Notes: generated from the letters alone by a model not told the origin. A DNA stretch of 34,659 nt from Planctomicrobium piriforme (GCA_945860955.1 CAMATH010000089.1:1-34659); one strand, 5' to 3'. Positions 16,191 through 25,497 are shown, counted from the first letter of the stretch. Numbers and translations: made by a program.

Positions 16191-17660
16191 GTGCCGTTTG
16201 GAATTCCCCGGGGTTATCGATCCCCAATCATGCTGGCCAGCCTGCTCCTGCTGGTGTTGTGCGTGGCGCTGGCCGTCTCACTGTACCAGCAGCAGAGCGA
16301 GATTTCCGAACTGCTGAACGACCGCATTGATTTTCGCCGGCAGACGGCCCAACTCGAAGAGAGTCTGATTGACCTGAGTGCGCTGCTCGGAGATCAGGTG
16401 GAAAAAGTCGCCGCGCTTCATGAGCGAATTGAAGAAAATGTTGAAACCGTTCGGCGGAGTGCCGACCGCCCGGAACAAAGGGAGATGGCCTCGGAACTGG
16501 TCGCCCGTTGGAAGGAATATCGTCGGCGGTGGGATCAGCGTCCCCCGATCAGTTCCGCCGACCACGATGCCGCCGTGCTGGATGCGGCCCGGGAACTGAC
16601 CACGACGGCCGACCTCTGTGAAAAATTGCATTTGAAGACGGTCAAAGAGATTGAAACCGCCGCCAACGGGCACACGCTGGTATTGCGTGAACTCGCGTTA
16701 GGAATTGGCGCGGTCGGCCTGTTCGGCAGCCTGGCCGGAGTCGGACTCGGGTACGTCGCAGCCGGGCGCTGGCAACGGACCATGCACAAGTTGCAGGTGC
16801 ATATTCGACGGGCGGCTGGAAAGCTGGGGACCACGGTTCCCGATATTGTGGTCTCGGGTGAGGGAGGCATGCAGGAAATCGACGATCAGATGCGCGGCCT
16901 GGCGCGGCGTGTGGAAGAAGTCGTCGAGCAGTTGCAGCAGCGGGAAATTGAGGTACTGCGGACGGAGCAACTCGCCGCCGTCGGCCAACTCGCCGCTGGC
17001 GTGGCGCATGAGATTCGCAATCCTCTAACGTCGATCAAGCTGCTGGTTCAGGCGAGTCGCGAAGACGAAGCGACCCCCGGAATGAATGCCGAGGATCTCG
17101 AAGTGGTGGAACGGGAAATCCGCCGAATGGAAGGCTCGTTGCAGACATTTCTCGACTTCGCGAGGCCCCCCAAGGTCGAACGCCGCGAGGTCGATCTGGC
17201 GACAATCGTCGACCAGACTCTCGATCTCACACGCGGTCGGGCGGCGAAACAACAGGTCGCCGTCCGGTTTCTGAAACCAACACAGCCGGTGCGATTTCTG
17301 GTCGACCCGGAACAAATGCGTCAGGTATTGCTCAACTTGGTTCTCAACGCGCTCGACGCGATGCCCGAGGGGGGGATGCTGACGATTGAACTCACCTGCG
17401 CTTCCGATGCGATCGTCCAATTTGAAGTCCGTGACACGGGGCCGGGGATCAGTCCCTCGGTGGAGCCACGGCTTTTCCAGCCGTTTCAAAGCGAAAAAGA
17501 GACGGGTGTCGGGTTGGGCCTGGTCATTTCGCGGCGGATTGTCGAGGACCACGGGGGAACTCTCACGGCACGGAATCATACCGCGGGCGGTGCGTGCTTC
17601 ACCGTCAGCCTTCCCATTCAGAAGATGAGATCGGCCAATGCTCTCAGTGTTGCTGGTTGA
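16191..17660 (+). CDS. membrane sensor histidine kinase, NtrB/ZraS-like
   Basis: The sensor of a two-component system, 489 residues. The first membrane helix is at residues ~14-32. A periplasmic, mainly helical sensor region of ~130 residues (~33-165, coiled-coil-like) follows, then a second membrane helix (~167-190) and a HAMP-like/coiled linker. The kinase core has the H-box GQLAAGVAHEIRNPLTS with phospho-acceptor His273, N-box LLNLVLNALDAMPEGG, G1 VRDTGPGISP and G2 GVGLGLVISRRIVEDHGG. The start is the GTG at 16191, preceded by AAGGA at 16181-16185. It overlaps the response regulator gene by 23 bases, so the two are a matched pair. The signal is unknown; the downstream carbon-uptake genes suggest inorganic-carbon status, by inference only. 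Confidence 0.93.
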   Translation: MPFGIPRGYRSPIMLASLLLLVLCVALAVSLYQQQSEISELLNDRIDFRRQTAQLEESLIDLSALLGDQVEKVAALHERIEENVETVRRSADRPEQREMASELVARWKEYRRRWDQRPPISSADHDAAVLDAARELTTTADLCEKLHLKTVKEIETAANGHTLVLRELALGIGAVGLFGSLAGVGLGYVAAGRWQRTMHKLQVHIRRAAGKLGTTVPDIVVSGEGGMQEIDDQMRGLARRVEEVVEQLQQREIEVLRTEQLAAVGQLAAGVAHEIRNPLTSIKLLVQASREDEATPGMNAEDLEVVEREIRRMEGSLQTFLDFARPPKVERREVDLATIVDQTLDLTRGRAAKQQVAVRFLKPTQPVRFLVDPEQMRQVLLNLVLNALDAMPEGGMLTIELTCASDAIVQFEVRDTGPGISPSVEPRLFQPFQSEKETGVGLGLVISRRIVEDHGGTLTARNHTAGGACFTVSLPIQKMRSANALSVAG

Positions 17661-19110
17661 TGATGAACCTTCGATTCAGCACGCGTTTCGCAGAGTGTTG
17701 CGAGACGACGGCTGGCAGTTGCACGTCGCGTCGACGGCCGCCCAGGCGGTCGCCGAGATGCAGTCAATCCGCCCCGATGTGGTGGTCCTGGATGTGCATT
17801 TACCCGACGCGTCGGGTCTGGAGACGTTTGATCGACTGAAAGCGGTCGACGCGCGGACCCCCGTAATTCTGATCACGGGTCACGGAACGACCGATCTGGC
17901 GATCGAAGCGATCAAACGCGGAGCGTACGAATACCTGCTCAAGCCGCTCGATCTTTCCACGCTCCGCGGGTTGATTCGCCAGGCCGGGGAAAGTAGTCAG
18001 CGGATGCACGTTCCCGCGGTACTGCCCGAGGACGTGGTTCAGGCCGACGAGGGGGACCGGTTGATTGGTCGCTGCCCGGCGATGCAGGTCGTCTACAAAC
18101 AAATTGGCCGGGTTGCCGCTCAGGACGTCACGGTCCTGATCCTCGGCGAAAGCGGCACGGGAAAAGAACTGGTCGCCCGCGCGATCTACCAGCACAGCCA
18201 CCGCGCCGACAAGCCGTTTTTGGCGATCAATTGCGCTTCGATCCCCGAGAATCTGCTGGAAAGTGAGCTGTTCGGACACGAACGCGGAGCATTCACCGGT
18301 GCCGATCGCAAGCGGATCGGGAAGTTCGAACAGTGTCACGGCGGGACGATTTTTCTTGACGAAGTAGGGGACATGGCCCCACTCACGCAGACGAAAATTC
18401 TGCGACTGATGCAGGAGCAGCGTTTCGAACGGGTCGGAGGAAACGAAACAATTCAAACCGACGTTCGGATGATCGCCGCCACCAACGCCGACCTCGAACG
18501 CCAGGTCGCCTCTGGTAAATTCCGGGGTGACCTGCACTTTCGCCTCAACGTGTTTTCGATTCATCTGCCTCCGTTACGAGAGCGGGGGGATGACATCGTT
18601 CACCTGGTGGAACACTACCTGCGGCGCTACAGCCGCGAACTCAATCGCGAGGTTCAGGGGGTTGCGCCGGAAGCACTCGACGTTTTGCGGAATTATCCGT
18701 GGCCTGGAAATGTTCGTGAACTGCAAAGTGTGATCAAGCAAGTCCTGTTGCAGTTGCGCGATCCCGTGGTCACTCTCGCCGACATTCCCTCGTCGTTGCT
18801 GCCCTCGTCCCCCAACCTTTCAACCACTCCCCTCGGTTCCGACGGAGACCTGCTGGCCGCCGAGTGGAGCCGTTTCGTCGATGAGCGGATCGTCGCCGGT
18901 TCCGAGAATCTGTACGCCGAGGCGGTCGCCGCGATGGAACATCAAGTGATCACCCGTGTCCTTCGGCACACAGGCGGTAACCAATTGCAAGCGGCACGGA
19001 TCCTGGGGATGGCACGCAACAGCCTGCGAACACGAATTCGCGCCCTGAGAATCAACATTGGCCGAACAATTGACGTCGATCCCGATTCCGAAGACGGAGA
19101 CGTGTCGTGA
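17638..19110 (+). CDS. sigma-54-dependent response regulator, NtrC family
   Basis: A 490-residue enhancer-binding activator. The receiver domain (1-120) has the acidic pocket DDE (8-10), phospho-acceptor Asp52 and Lys102. The AAA+ domain has Walker A GESGTGKE (170-177), the sigma-54-contacting loop GAFTGA (217-222), Walker B GGTIFLDEVGD and an arginine-finger region FRLNVFSIHLPPLRER. A C-terminal Fis-type helix-turn-helix is RHTGGNQLQAARILGMARNS. With all ATPase and sigma-54 elements intact, it should activate -24/-12 promoters. One such promoter lies 151 bases after its stop codon, in front of the dab genes. It starts at the ATG at 17638 inside the 3' end of the kinase gene, so translation is coupled. 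Confidence 0.95.
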   Translation: MLSVLLVDDEPSIQHAFRRVLRDDGWQLHVASTAAQAVAEMQSIRPDVVVLDVHLPDASGLETFDRLKAVDARTPVILITGHGTTDLAIEAIKRGAYEYLLKPLDLSTLRGLIRQAGESSQRMHVPAVLPEDVVQADEGDRLIGRCPAMQVVYKQIGRVAAQDVTVLILGESGTGKELVARAIYQHSHRADKPFLAINCASIPENLLESELFGHERGAFTGADRKRIGKFEQCHGGTIFLDEVGDMAPLTQTKILRLMQEQRFERVGGNETIQTDVRMIAATNADLERQVASGKFRGDLHFRLNVFSIHLPPLRERGDDIVHLVEHYLRRYSRELNREVQGVAPEALDVLRNYPWPGNVRELQSVIKQVLLQLRDPVVTLADIPSSLLPSSPNLSTTPLGSDGDLLAAEWSRFVDERIVAGSENLYAEAVAAMEHQVITRVLRHTGGNQLQAARILGMARNSLRTRIRALRINIGRTIDVDPDSEDGDVS

Positions 19111-19211
19111 TCACATTTTGACCACACTGCTCAGTTGTATTACGTTTCGCTCGGTTTGAGCCCCATGGATTGTCGATAGTCCCAATTCCAAAAAATGAGA
19201 TTCTGGAGAAT
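19107..19211. promoter_or_regulatory. candidate enhancer dyads upstream of the sigma-54 promoter
   Basis: Two palindromes lie upstream of the -24/-12 element. GTGATCAC (19107-19114) overlaps the regulator's stop codon. ATTCT-GG-AGAAT (19200-19211) would be about 80-90 bases upstream of the predicted transcription start, a usual distance for NtrC-type binding sites. Short palindromes occur by chance, so support is weak. Confidence 0.25.
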
Positions 19212-19261
19212 GCCGTCCACTTGTTATCCATCGTGAGTTCACCCGATGTGATTTGGGAAAA

Positions 19262-19278
19262 TTGGCACCGGTTGTGCT
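19262..19278 (+). promoter_or_regulatory. sigma-54 (-24/-12) promoter of the dab genes
   Basis: TTGGCAC-CGGTT-GTGCT matches the consensus YTGGCAC-N5-TTGCW with one mismatch (the first T of TTGC is G), and with the exact GG-to-GC spacing. The predicted transcription start is near 19289, about 60 bases before the dabA TTG. It is the only match of this quality that I found, and the gene before it encodes a GAFTGA-bearing activator, so the two probably belong together. Confidence 0.7.
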
Positions 19279-19350
19279 TGATTCCCCTCGTCGGTCCCGT
19301 GCCGAACTTCCCCCGCCATCGCGAAGGGACGTCCCACGCCAGGAACACTG

Positions 19351-22300
19351 TTGTCGCCCCACTTCCGAATGTCATCCAGTCCTACTGCGGTTGCCCTCGG
19401 CGGTTCTGAACACAATTCCTCGGTATCGGCCGATCCGCAGGCCGACTTACGGCGGCAGATCACAGAGCTGGCCGAACTCCTGCCCGCCCAGGGGCCGATC
19501 ACCGCATTTGTTTTCTTGAACACGCTCCAGGGGCTGGAAGACCTGCAGTACGATGCCGCAGTCGCGCTCGGTTCGAAACTGTTCGGCTGCGAGCCCTATC
19601 TTTCGGAAGACAAGTACCATGATTTCATGACCCACGATCGCATCCGCGCCGAAGATCTCGCGGAGGTGATTCGTGACGAGCTGGGGCGAGACTGCGATCG
19701 CAAAATCGGACCCAGCGGAACATTGTTTGAGATGCGGCTGGCGATGTTACGCTACCGCGTCCGATTGGGGCCGCCCGAAGAACTCGCGTGGTATATCGCC
19801 GAGACCGACGCGCTTGCGAAAATGCGCGACGACCTTCCCGCCGGCGCGCGAACCCAGTTCTTGAAGGAAAGCCGTAAGTGGATTCGCCAGGCCCTGGCCG
19901 AGACACGAATTCCCGGTGTTCCCGGGGCACGGAGGATGTTGCCAGAGCCGTACCAGTCAGCGACGATCGCGGCAATCGAGAAGTGGAACGATGCGACCTG
20001 GGAAACGCTCTCTCTCGAAGCGCTGTGGCAAGTTTGCGTCCACGGCGTCCGGGGAGTGAACGGGACGGGCGCCACCGCTGCGGTACCAGTCCGGCCGCGC
20101 GATATTCTTCGTGAGACCGCCGGTCATGACGCCGACCTCTTGGTGCATGACGTCCTGGTCCGGCTGTGTGCGGCGTTTGTCGACCAGGGACAGGCGGGTT
20201 GGGCGTTGCCGGGAAAAGAGTTCGGGCTGTTTCATTCGTTCCTGGAACTGTATCTGGAGCCTGGGCAGATCGAACGCCCCTGGATGGCGGGTGTGGCAGC
20301 GGAACTGCGGCTGCTGAAACGCGACGAGGTGAGTCCGCTGGAGAGCTTGAGGCGATCGCTGGATGATCTGGGAATCCCCCCGGAACGCGAACGAGAATTC
20401 CTGACGGCGACACTGTTGGCGCTGCGTGGCTGGGCTGGCCTGATCTGGCAACTGGAAAGCCGGGGAGACCGGGTGGCACACCCCGCGCCCCCCGGGACTT
20501 TGATTGAATTCCTCGCTGTTCGGCTGATCCTCGATCGCTATGCGGCGCGCTTCATGGCCAAACGCGATCTGGACTTCACCGGGCCTTTGGCCAAGCTGCC
20601 CGAAATGCTCGCCCGCGAATCCGAAGTCGGTCGGGCACAGCGGACCGAGACCCGGGCGCTCCTGGTTTTTCAAGTCGCCCAGGTGTGCGGCTGGCCGGTC
20701 GGTTCGCTGGTGGCGATGTCGACGGAGCAGTGGCGCGAACTGGTTCACGAAGTCGAAGCGTACGGTTCGCTCGAACGTCGGCGGACGCTGCATTCGGCGT
20801 ATGAAATGCAGTTCCGCGTGCGGGCACTCGACGCGATCTCGATTCACGCGGTCCCACCCGCCAAGCGAGTTCCGAACCCCCGATTCCAGGCGGTGTTTTG
20901 CATCGACACCCGCGAAGAGTCCTTTCGCCGCCATCTGGAAGAGGTCTGCCCGCAGGCCGAGACATTCGCGACAGCGGGCTTCTTCGGTGTTCCGATCTAC
21001 TACAAGGGGGTTGCCGACGCCCACTACTCGACGCTCTGTCCGATTGTGGTGAAGCCACAACACTGGCTGGTTGAGGATGTGGTCTATACGCAGGAAGAAG
21101 TGAATCGCCGACGACAGCGGACCCGTCGGGCGATTGGCAGCGCCCAACAACGCATGACCGAAGGGACGCGCGGCGTCGCCAGTGGGGCGGTGTTGACCGC
21201 CGGGCTGGGGGTTCTGGCCTCCATTCCCCTTGTCGCGGGAGTGCTGTTTCCCCGTTTGACGTCGAAGGTGCAATCCACCGCGGGGCGGTTGATGGAACCC
21301 CCGCGGATGACGCGTCTGAGATTGGAACGGACCGATGAAAAAGCAGGACCGGAGGGGGGCGGAATCGGATTCAACCTGGATGAGATGACGTTTTTCGCCG
21401 AGAAGACACTTCGGGACATCGGTTTGCTCGATGGATTCGCCCCGCTGGTCTTCTTTTTCGGGCACGGATCGTTCTGCCTCAACAATCCCCACAAGTCGGC
21501 TTACGACTGCGGTGCCTGTTCGGGTGGAGCGGGAAATCCCAATGCCCGAGCGCTGGCGGCGATGCTCAACGACGTGCGCGTCCGACAAAACCTGAAGGTG
21601 CGCGGCATCGACATCCCGCACACAACAACCTTTATCGGCGGCCTGCACAACACCTGTGCCGACTCACTCACCTATCACGAGCTGGAGATGCTCCCCGCGT
21701 TCCAGCGCGAAGCGTTCGAATTCGCCCGCGAGAAACTCGAAGAGACGTGCGAACGCAACGCGCATGAACGGTGTCGGAGATTCCATTCGGCCCCCTTGAA
21801 CCTGACCCGCCCAGCGGCCCATCGACATGTCGAGAACCGCGCGGTCGATTTGGCACAGACCCGACCCGAGTTTGGGAACGCCACCAATGCGATGTGTATT
21901 GTCGGCCGACGGTCAAGAACGCGTGGCCTGTACCTCGATCGACGCAGCTTTCTGATGTCGTACGACCCGACGCAGGACGATGCCGACTTTACCGTTCTCG
22001 GACGAACGCTCGGCGCGGTGGTCTTCGTCTGCTCGGGAATCAATTTGCAGTACAACTTTTCGTACATCGACTCACCGGGATGGGGCAGCGGGACAAAACT
22101 GCCGCACAACATCACGTCCCTACTGGGAGTGATGGACGGGGCGGCCAGCGATCTGCGGACGGGGCTTCCGTGGCAAGGAGTCGAAATCCACGAGCCGATG
22201 CGCTGTCTGTTCGTCATTGAGGCCCCCCCCGAAGCGCTCCTCAGAATCATGGGGAGAAATCCGGTCGTCCGGCGGTTGATCGCCAATGACTGGGTGCAAC

Positions 22301-22500
22301 TTTCACTGCTCTCTCCGGATTCCAACCAGATCCTGGTGTATCGCAACGGTCAGTTCGAACCTTACACGCCCCGGTCGACGCGATTGCCGACGACTCCCAA
22401 TTCGTACGACTGGTACCACGGCCACCGCGAACACTTGCCGTTCGCTGTGTTGAGTCCCCGCGGCGATGCGCCAGACGCGGGGAAGGGAGGTGCGGCATGA
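19351..22500 (+). CDS. dabA: DabA, DUF2309 inorganic-carbon transporter subunit
   Basis: The cytosolic, beta-carbonic-anhydrase-like subunit of the Dab complex. Work on Halothiobacillus neapolitanus showed that DabA binds zinc through Cys351, Asp353, His524 and Cys539 and, with DabB, accumulates inorganic carbon using the ion gradient. The matching residues are Cys517 and Asp519 in VFCIDTREESF, His705 in FFGHGSFC and Cys720 in YDCGACSGG; the His-Cys spacing (15) is identical. At 1049 residues it is longer than the ~830-residue H. neapolitanus protein, mainly before the first cysteine. The start is a TTG at 19351 with AGGAA at 19341-19345; an ATG at 19369 is an alternative. It overlaps dabB by four bases (ATGA). 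Confidence 0.92.
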   Translation: MSPHFRMSSSPTAVALGGSEHNSSVSADPQADLRRQITELAELLPAQGPITAFVFLNTLQGLEDLQYDAAVALGSKLFGCEPYLSEDKYHDFMTHDRIRAEDLAEVIRDELGRDCDRKIGPSGTLFEMRLAMLRYRVRLGPPEELAWYIAETDALAKMRDDLPAGARTQFLKESRKWIRQALAETRIPGVPGARRMLPEPYQSATIAAIEKWNDATWETLSLEALWQVCVHGVRGVNGTGATAAVPVRPRDILRETAGHDADLLVHDVLVRLCAAFVDQGQAGWALPGKEFGLFHSFLELYLEPGQIERPWMAGVAAELRLLKRDEVSPLESLRRSLDDLGIPPEREREFLTATLLALRGWAGLIWQLESRGDRVAHPAPPGTLIEFLAVRLILDRYAARFMAKRDLDFTGPLAKLPEMLARESEVGRAQRTETRALLVFQVAQVCGWPVGSLVAMSTEQWRELVHEVEAYGSLERRRTLHSAYEMQFRVRALDAISIHAVPPAKRVPNPRFQAVFCIDTREESFRRHLEEVCPQAETFATAGFFGVPIYYKGVADAHYSTLCPIVVKPQHWLVEDVVYTQEEVNRRRQRTRRAIGSAQQRMTEGTRGVASGAVLTAGLGVLASIPLVAGVLFPRLTSKVQSTAGRLMEPPRMTRLRLERTDEKAGPEGGGIGFNLDEMTFFAEKTLRDIGLLDGFAPLVFFFGHGSFCLNNPHKSAYDCGACSGGAGNPNARALAAMLNDVRVRQNLKVRGIDIPHTTTFIGGLHNTCADSLTYHELEMLPAFQREAFEFAREKLEETCERNAHERCRRFHSAPLNLTRPAAHRHVENRAVDLAQTRPEFGNATNAMCIVGRRSRTRGLYLDRRSFLMSYDPTQDDADFTVLGRTLGAVVFVCSGINLQYNFSYIDSPGWGSGTKLPHNITSLLGVMDGAASDLRTGLPWQGVEIHEPMRCLFVIEAPPEALLRIMGRNPVVRRLIANDWVQLSLLSPDSNQILVYRNGQFEPYTPRSTRLPTTPNSYDWYHGHREHLPFAVLSPRGDAPDAGKGGAA

Positions 22501-23960
22501 CACTCGAAGGAATCTTCACCTTACTCGGGATGATCGTCGTCCTGGCCCCCGCTGTCTTGCTGATCATTCTGGGCGTATCGTCGCTCGTGGGTTGGAAACT
22601 GACGGAAGCGGGAATCAGTCGGAGCGCGCAGGTCACAATTTGGATGGGACTGATCGCGGCGATCGCCGTTCTGACGTTGATGCTGACCACGGGCAAGCGG
22701 CACGTCCAGGTACTGGACGGTGACTGGGTCGCCATTCCTCACTACCACTTTGCCGTCAAACTGATGTTCGATCGGCTGTCGGTTCCGTTCGTGATTCTGG
22801 CGTTCCTGTTGTGCGGTACGATTGGCGCATTCGCGACGCGCTACATGCACAATGAGCCGGGGTTCAACCGGTTTTTCGTCCTGTTTTCAATGTTCCTTCT
22901 GGGGATCGTCGTCGCGGCGCTCGCGGGAACGATTGAGACCCTGTTCGCTGGCTGGGAGCTGGTGGGACTCTCCTCGGCAATGCTGGTGGCGTTTTACCAT
23001 GAACGCCCCGCTCCGGTGAAAAACGGACTGCACGTCTGGACTGTGTACCGCGTTTCGGACGCGGCGTTGCTCCTGGCGTCGGTCGTGTTACATCACCTGA
23101 ACAGCCACGGAGACTTTGACAAATTGACGATGGGTGAAGCGAACTGGCCCTATGGTACCGCCGCGCTGGAACCGGGATGGGCAACTCTGGCGGGTTTGCT
23201 GCTGGTGGTCGCGGCGGCAGGCAAGTCGGCGCTGATCCCGTTCTCTGGCTGGTTGCCCCGGGCGATGGAAGGTCCGACTCCCTCCAGTGCCGTTTTTTAT
23301 GGTGCCCTGTCGGTGCATCTCGGTGCCTACTTGTTGCTGCGAGTCAGTCCGCTTCTCGAAGCGGCTCCGGGCGTTTGCGCAGTGATTGTTGTCCTGGGGT
23401 TGTCGTCATCCGCGGTCGCCTCGCTGATCATGAAAGTGCAGACCGATATCAAGTCGCAACTGTCGTTCGCGTCGCTGACTCAAGTGGGGATCATCGTCAC
23501 AGAAATTGGCGTGTCAGGTCTGCTCGTCCATTTCGGTGCCGATGTCGACCTGCCGTTGGGACTCACGCTGGCTCAGATTGGGGTTTGGTTCCGCTACGTC
23601 GCCTTGCTGCACATTCTTGGACATGCCTGCTGGCGGACGTTGCAATTCCTGCGGGCTCCGACGTTTCTCTACGACCACAAAGTCCTGGAAAACGCGATCG
23701 GAGCGCACGAGGTGCCGCCAACTCGCGGTTGGGAGCGCTGGATTCCCCAAGCCTCTCGCGCGAAGTTCTACCGCTTCGCATTGGAGCGAGGATTCCTGGA
23801 TGAATGGCTGATTCGCCTCGTCGTATCACCCGTGAGGGAGTTTTTTGAGAAGTGCGATCGTTTGGAACGCGGGGTGGTCGAAGAGGTCGGAGGAGCGCCT
23901 CTGCCTTCTTCCAAGCATGAGAAGGCCGAATGGTCTTCCGTGCTGCAGGAGCATTCATGA
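22497..23960 (+). CDS. dabB: DabB, NuoL/MrpA-like proton-conducting subunit
   Basis: The integral membrane partner of DabA, related to the antiporter-like subunits of complex I. It is thought to supply cation (H+ or Na+) flow that drives CO2 hydration by DabA. The 487-residue protein has roughly 11-12 membrane helices. Family residues include the Glu in TLFAGWELVGLSS, the Lys in AAGKSALIPFSGWLPRAME, the following GPTPSSAVFYG, and the Lys residues of MKVQTDIKSQLSFASLTQVG. It starts with the ATG of an ATGA overlap with dabA and ends with another ATGA overlap with the next gene; together these show a tightly coupled operon. Confidence 0.9.
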   Translation: MTLEGIFTLLGMIVVLAPAVLLIILGVSSLVGWKLTEAGISRSAQVTIWMGLIAAIAVLTLMLTTGKRHVQVLDGDWVAIPHYHFAVKLMFDRLSVPFVILAFLLCGTIGAFATRYMHNEPGFNRFFVLFSMFLLGIVVAALAGTIETLFAGWELVGLSSAMLVAFYHERPAPVKNGLHVWTVYRVSDAALLLASVVLHHLNSHGDFDKLTMGEANWPYGTAALEPGWATLAGLLLVVAAAGKSALIPFSGWLPRAMEGPTPSSAVFYGALSVHLGAYLLLRVSPLLEAAPGVCAVIVVLGLSSSAVASLIMKVQTDIKSQLSFASLTQVGIIVTEIGVSGLLVHFGADVDLPLGLTLAQIGVWFRYVALLHILGHACWRTLQFLRAPTFLYDHKVLENAIGAHEVPPTRGWERWIPQASRAKFYRFALERGFLDEWLIRLVVSPVREFFEKCDRLERGVVEEVGGAPLPSSKHEKAEWSSVLQEHS

Positions 23961-25387
23961 ACGATACCTTCTGGTTGGCCCTCTCGGTCGCGGTCCCTCT
24001 GTTGGGGGCGGTTATTGTCAGCCGATTTTCGGATCCCGGGATCGCCCGTCGCGCGGCTCTGGTCGCCAACTCGCTGACGTTGATCGCCGCGCTGATCGCC
24101 TGGGGATTGTTTGAATTCGCGAGAGGCCCACTGGCTGAGATTGGATCGCCCGGTTGGCCCGGTGCCTGGCTGTCCGTCGATCAATTGAGCGCTCCGCTCG
24201 GTTCATTGTCGGCCCTGCTGTTTCTGGTGACCACACTGGTCACGTTGCGAACAAAAATCCGACGTTTCTCGTTCTCGGCGACACTCGTTGCCGAGGCGAT
24301 CACACTCGCGACACTCGCCTGCCGGGAGCCTTGGGGGGTCGTCACGCTACTTTCGCTGGGAACGATCCTACCGTGGCTGGAATTGCGATCCCGCAAACAG
24401 CCGGTCCGGATGTACGTGCTGCACATGGGGGCGTTCGTCGTTCTCATGGTTCTGGGCCAGATGCTGGAAGACTACGAAGGGGAAAACCGGTTCATCCAGT
24501 GGTGGGCGAGCATTCCGCTGCTGCTGGCGGTTCTCATCCGCAGCGGAACCGCTCCGTTCCATATGTGGGTCACCGACCTGTTTGAACGCTCGTCGTTCGG
24601 CGGGGCGCTGCTCTACATGACACCGATGCTGGCGGCCTACGCCGTCGTGCGTCTGGTGGTTCCCGTGTCGCCCGACTGGGTTCTCCGCTGGATCGCGCTG
24701 CTCTCGTTGGTGACCGTGTTCTAAACAGCGGGGCTCGCGACGGTGCAGCGCGAGGCGCGGCGATTTTTCTGTTGCCTGTTCCTCAGTCACTCCGGACTGG
24801 TCCTGGTGGGACTGGAACTGATGACCCCGTTGGGGTTGACCGGCGCGCTGTTCATCTGGATCTCGGTCGGACTCAGTCTGGCGGGCTTTGGTCTCACCTT
24901 GCGCGCGGTGGAATCGCGGCGTGGCCGCCTGTATTTCGACGAGTTTCAAGGACTCTACGAACACTCGGCTTCGCTTGCGGTCTTCTACTCGCTCACGGGA
25001 CTGGCATGCGTCGGCTTTCCGGGAACGATCAGTTTCGTGGGAACGGAGTTGCTGTTTGATGGTGTGGTCGAAACGTATCCACTCTCCGGCGCGGTGGTCG
25101 TGATCGCGGCGGCGTTCAATGGGATCGCCATCGTGCGGACGTACTTTCGGTTGTTCACCGGAACCCGGCATCAGACCAACGTCTCGTTGCAGATCCGCAC
25201 GCGGGAAAAAGTTGCGGTGCTGACACTCGCGGCACTGATTCTGATTGGCGGAATCTTCCCCCACCCAGGCGTCCGCTCGCGATTCGAGGCGGCACGCGAG
25301 TTGCTCTCTCAATTGAAGTCGACCGACTCGGAGAATTCGACTGAGCCCGCAGGGGACAGCCACGAGGACTCCGGGCACGGTCACTAA
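23957..25387 (+). pseudogene. second NuoL/M-like subunit interrupted by an in-frame TAA
   Basis: A third coupled gene of the dab operon: the ATG overlaps the dabB stop (ATGA), and AGGAG at 23947-23951 is well placed. It encodes another antiporter-like, complex-I-type membrane subunit. One frame runs across the whole region but contains a single TAA at 24722-24724. The upstream part (255 residues) ends ...LLSLVTVF. The downstream part resumes at once with [17 protein letters not shown] and [14 protein letters not shown], then continues to a His-rich end (HEDSGHGH). The stop stands where relatives usually have Tyr, so TAC to TAA explains it. It could be a recent null allele, read-through, a two-polypeptide gene (re-initiation at the GTG at 24743) or a sequencing error. 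Confidence 0.75.
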
Positions 25388-25401
25388 GCTCGACGAGCGT
25401 T

Positions 25402-25430
25402 GAGAATTCGCCATTTCTAGCGAAATTCTC
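25402..25430 (+). terminator. inverted repeat after the dab operon
   Basis: GAGAATTCGC, 8 bases, then GCGAAATTCTC: a 10-bp stem with one bulged A, beginning 15 bases after the operon's last stop. A smaller perfect dyad, GCTCG-A-CGAGC (25388-25398), is directly before it. No T-run follows. It could end the dab transcript or act as an operator of the SulP gene at 25498. Confidence 0.4.
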
Positions 25431-25497
25431 CCCCGCACACACGCGGCGTATCGTTGAACCCGCAGACAAAAAGTCTGTTCCCCGGGAGTGATGGGTT

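Noticed and set aside
18992-19010. TGGCAC at the end of the regulator gene as a -24 element
   Set aside because: The matching -12 TTGC is absent at the required spacing, and the site lies within coding sequence for the helix-turn-helix.
19224-19232. TTATCCATC as a DnaA box
   Set aside because: A single imperfect match, far from dnaA, with no neighbouring boxes.
19957-21648. 563-codon minus-strand open frame inside dabA
   Set aside because: dabA is supported by zinc-site motifs and operon overlaps; the antisense product has no domain.
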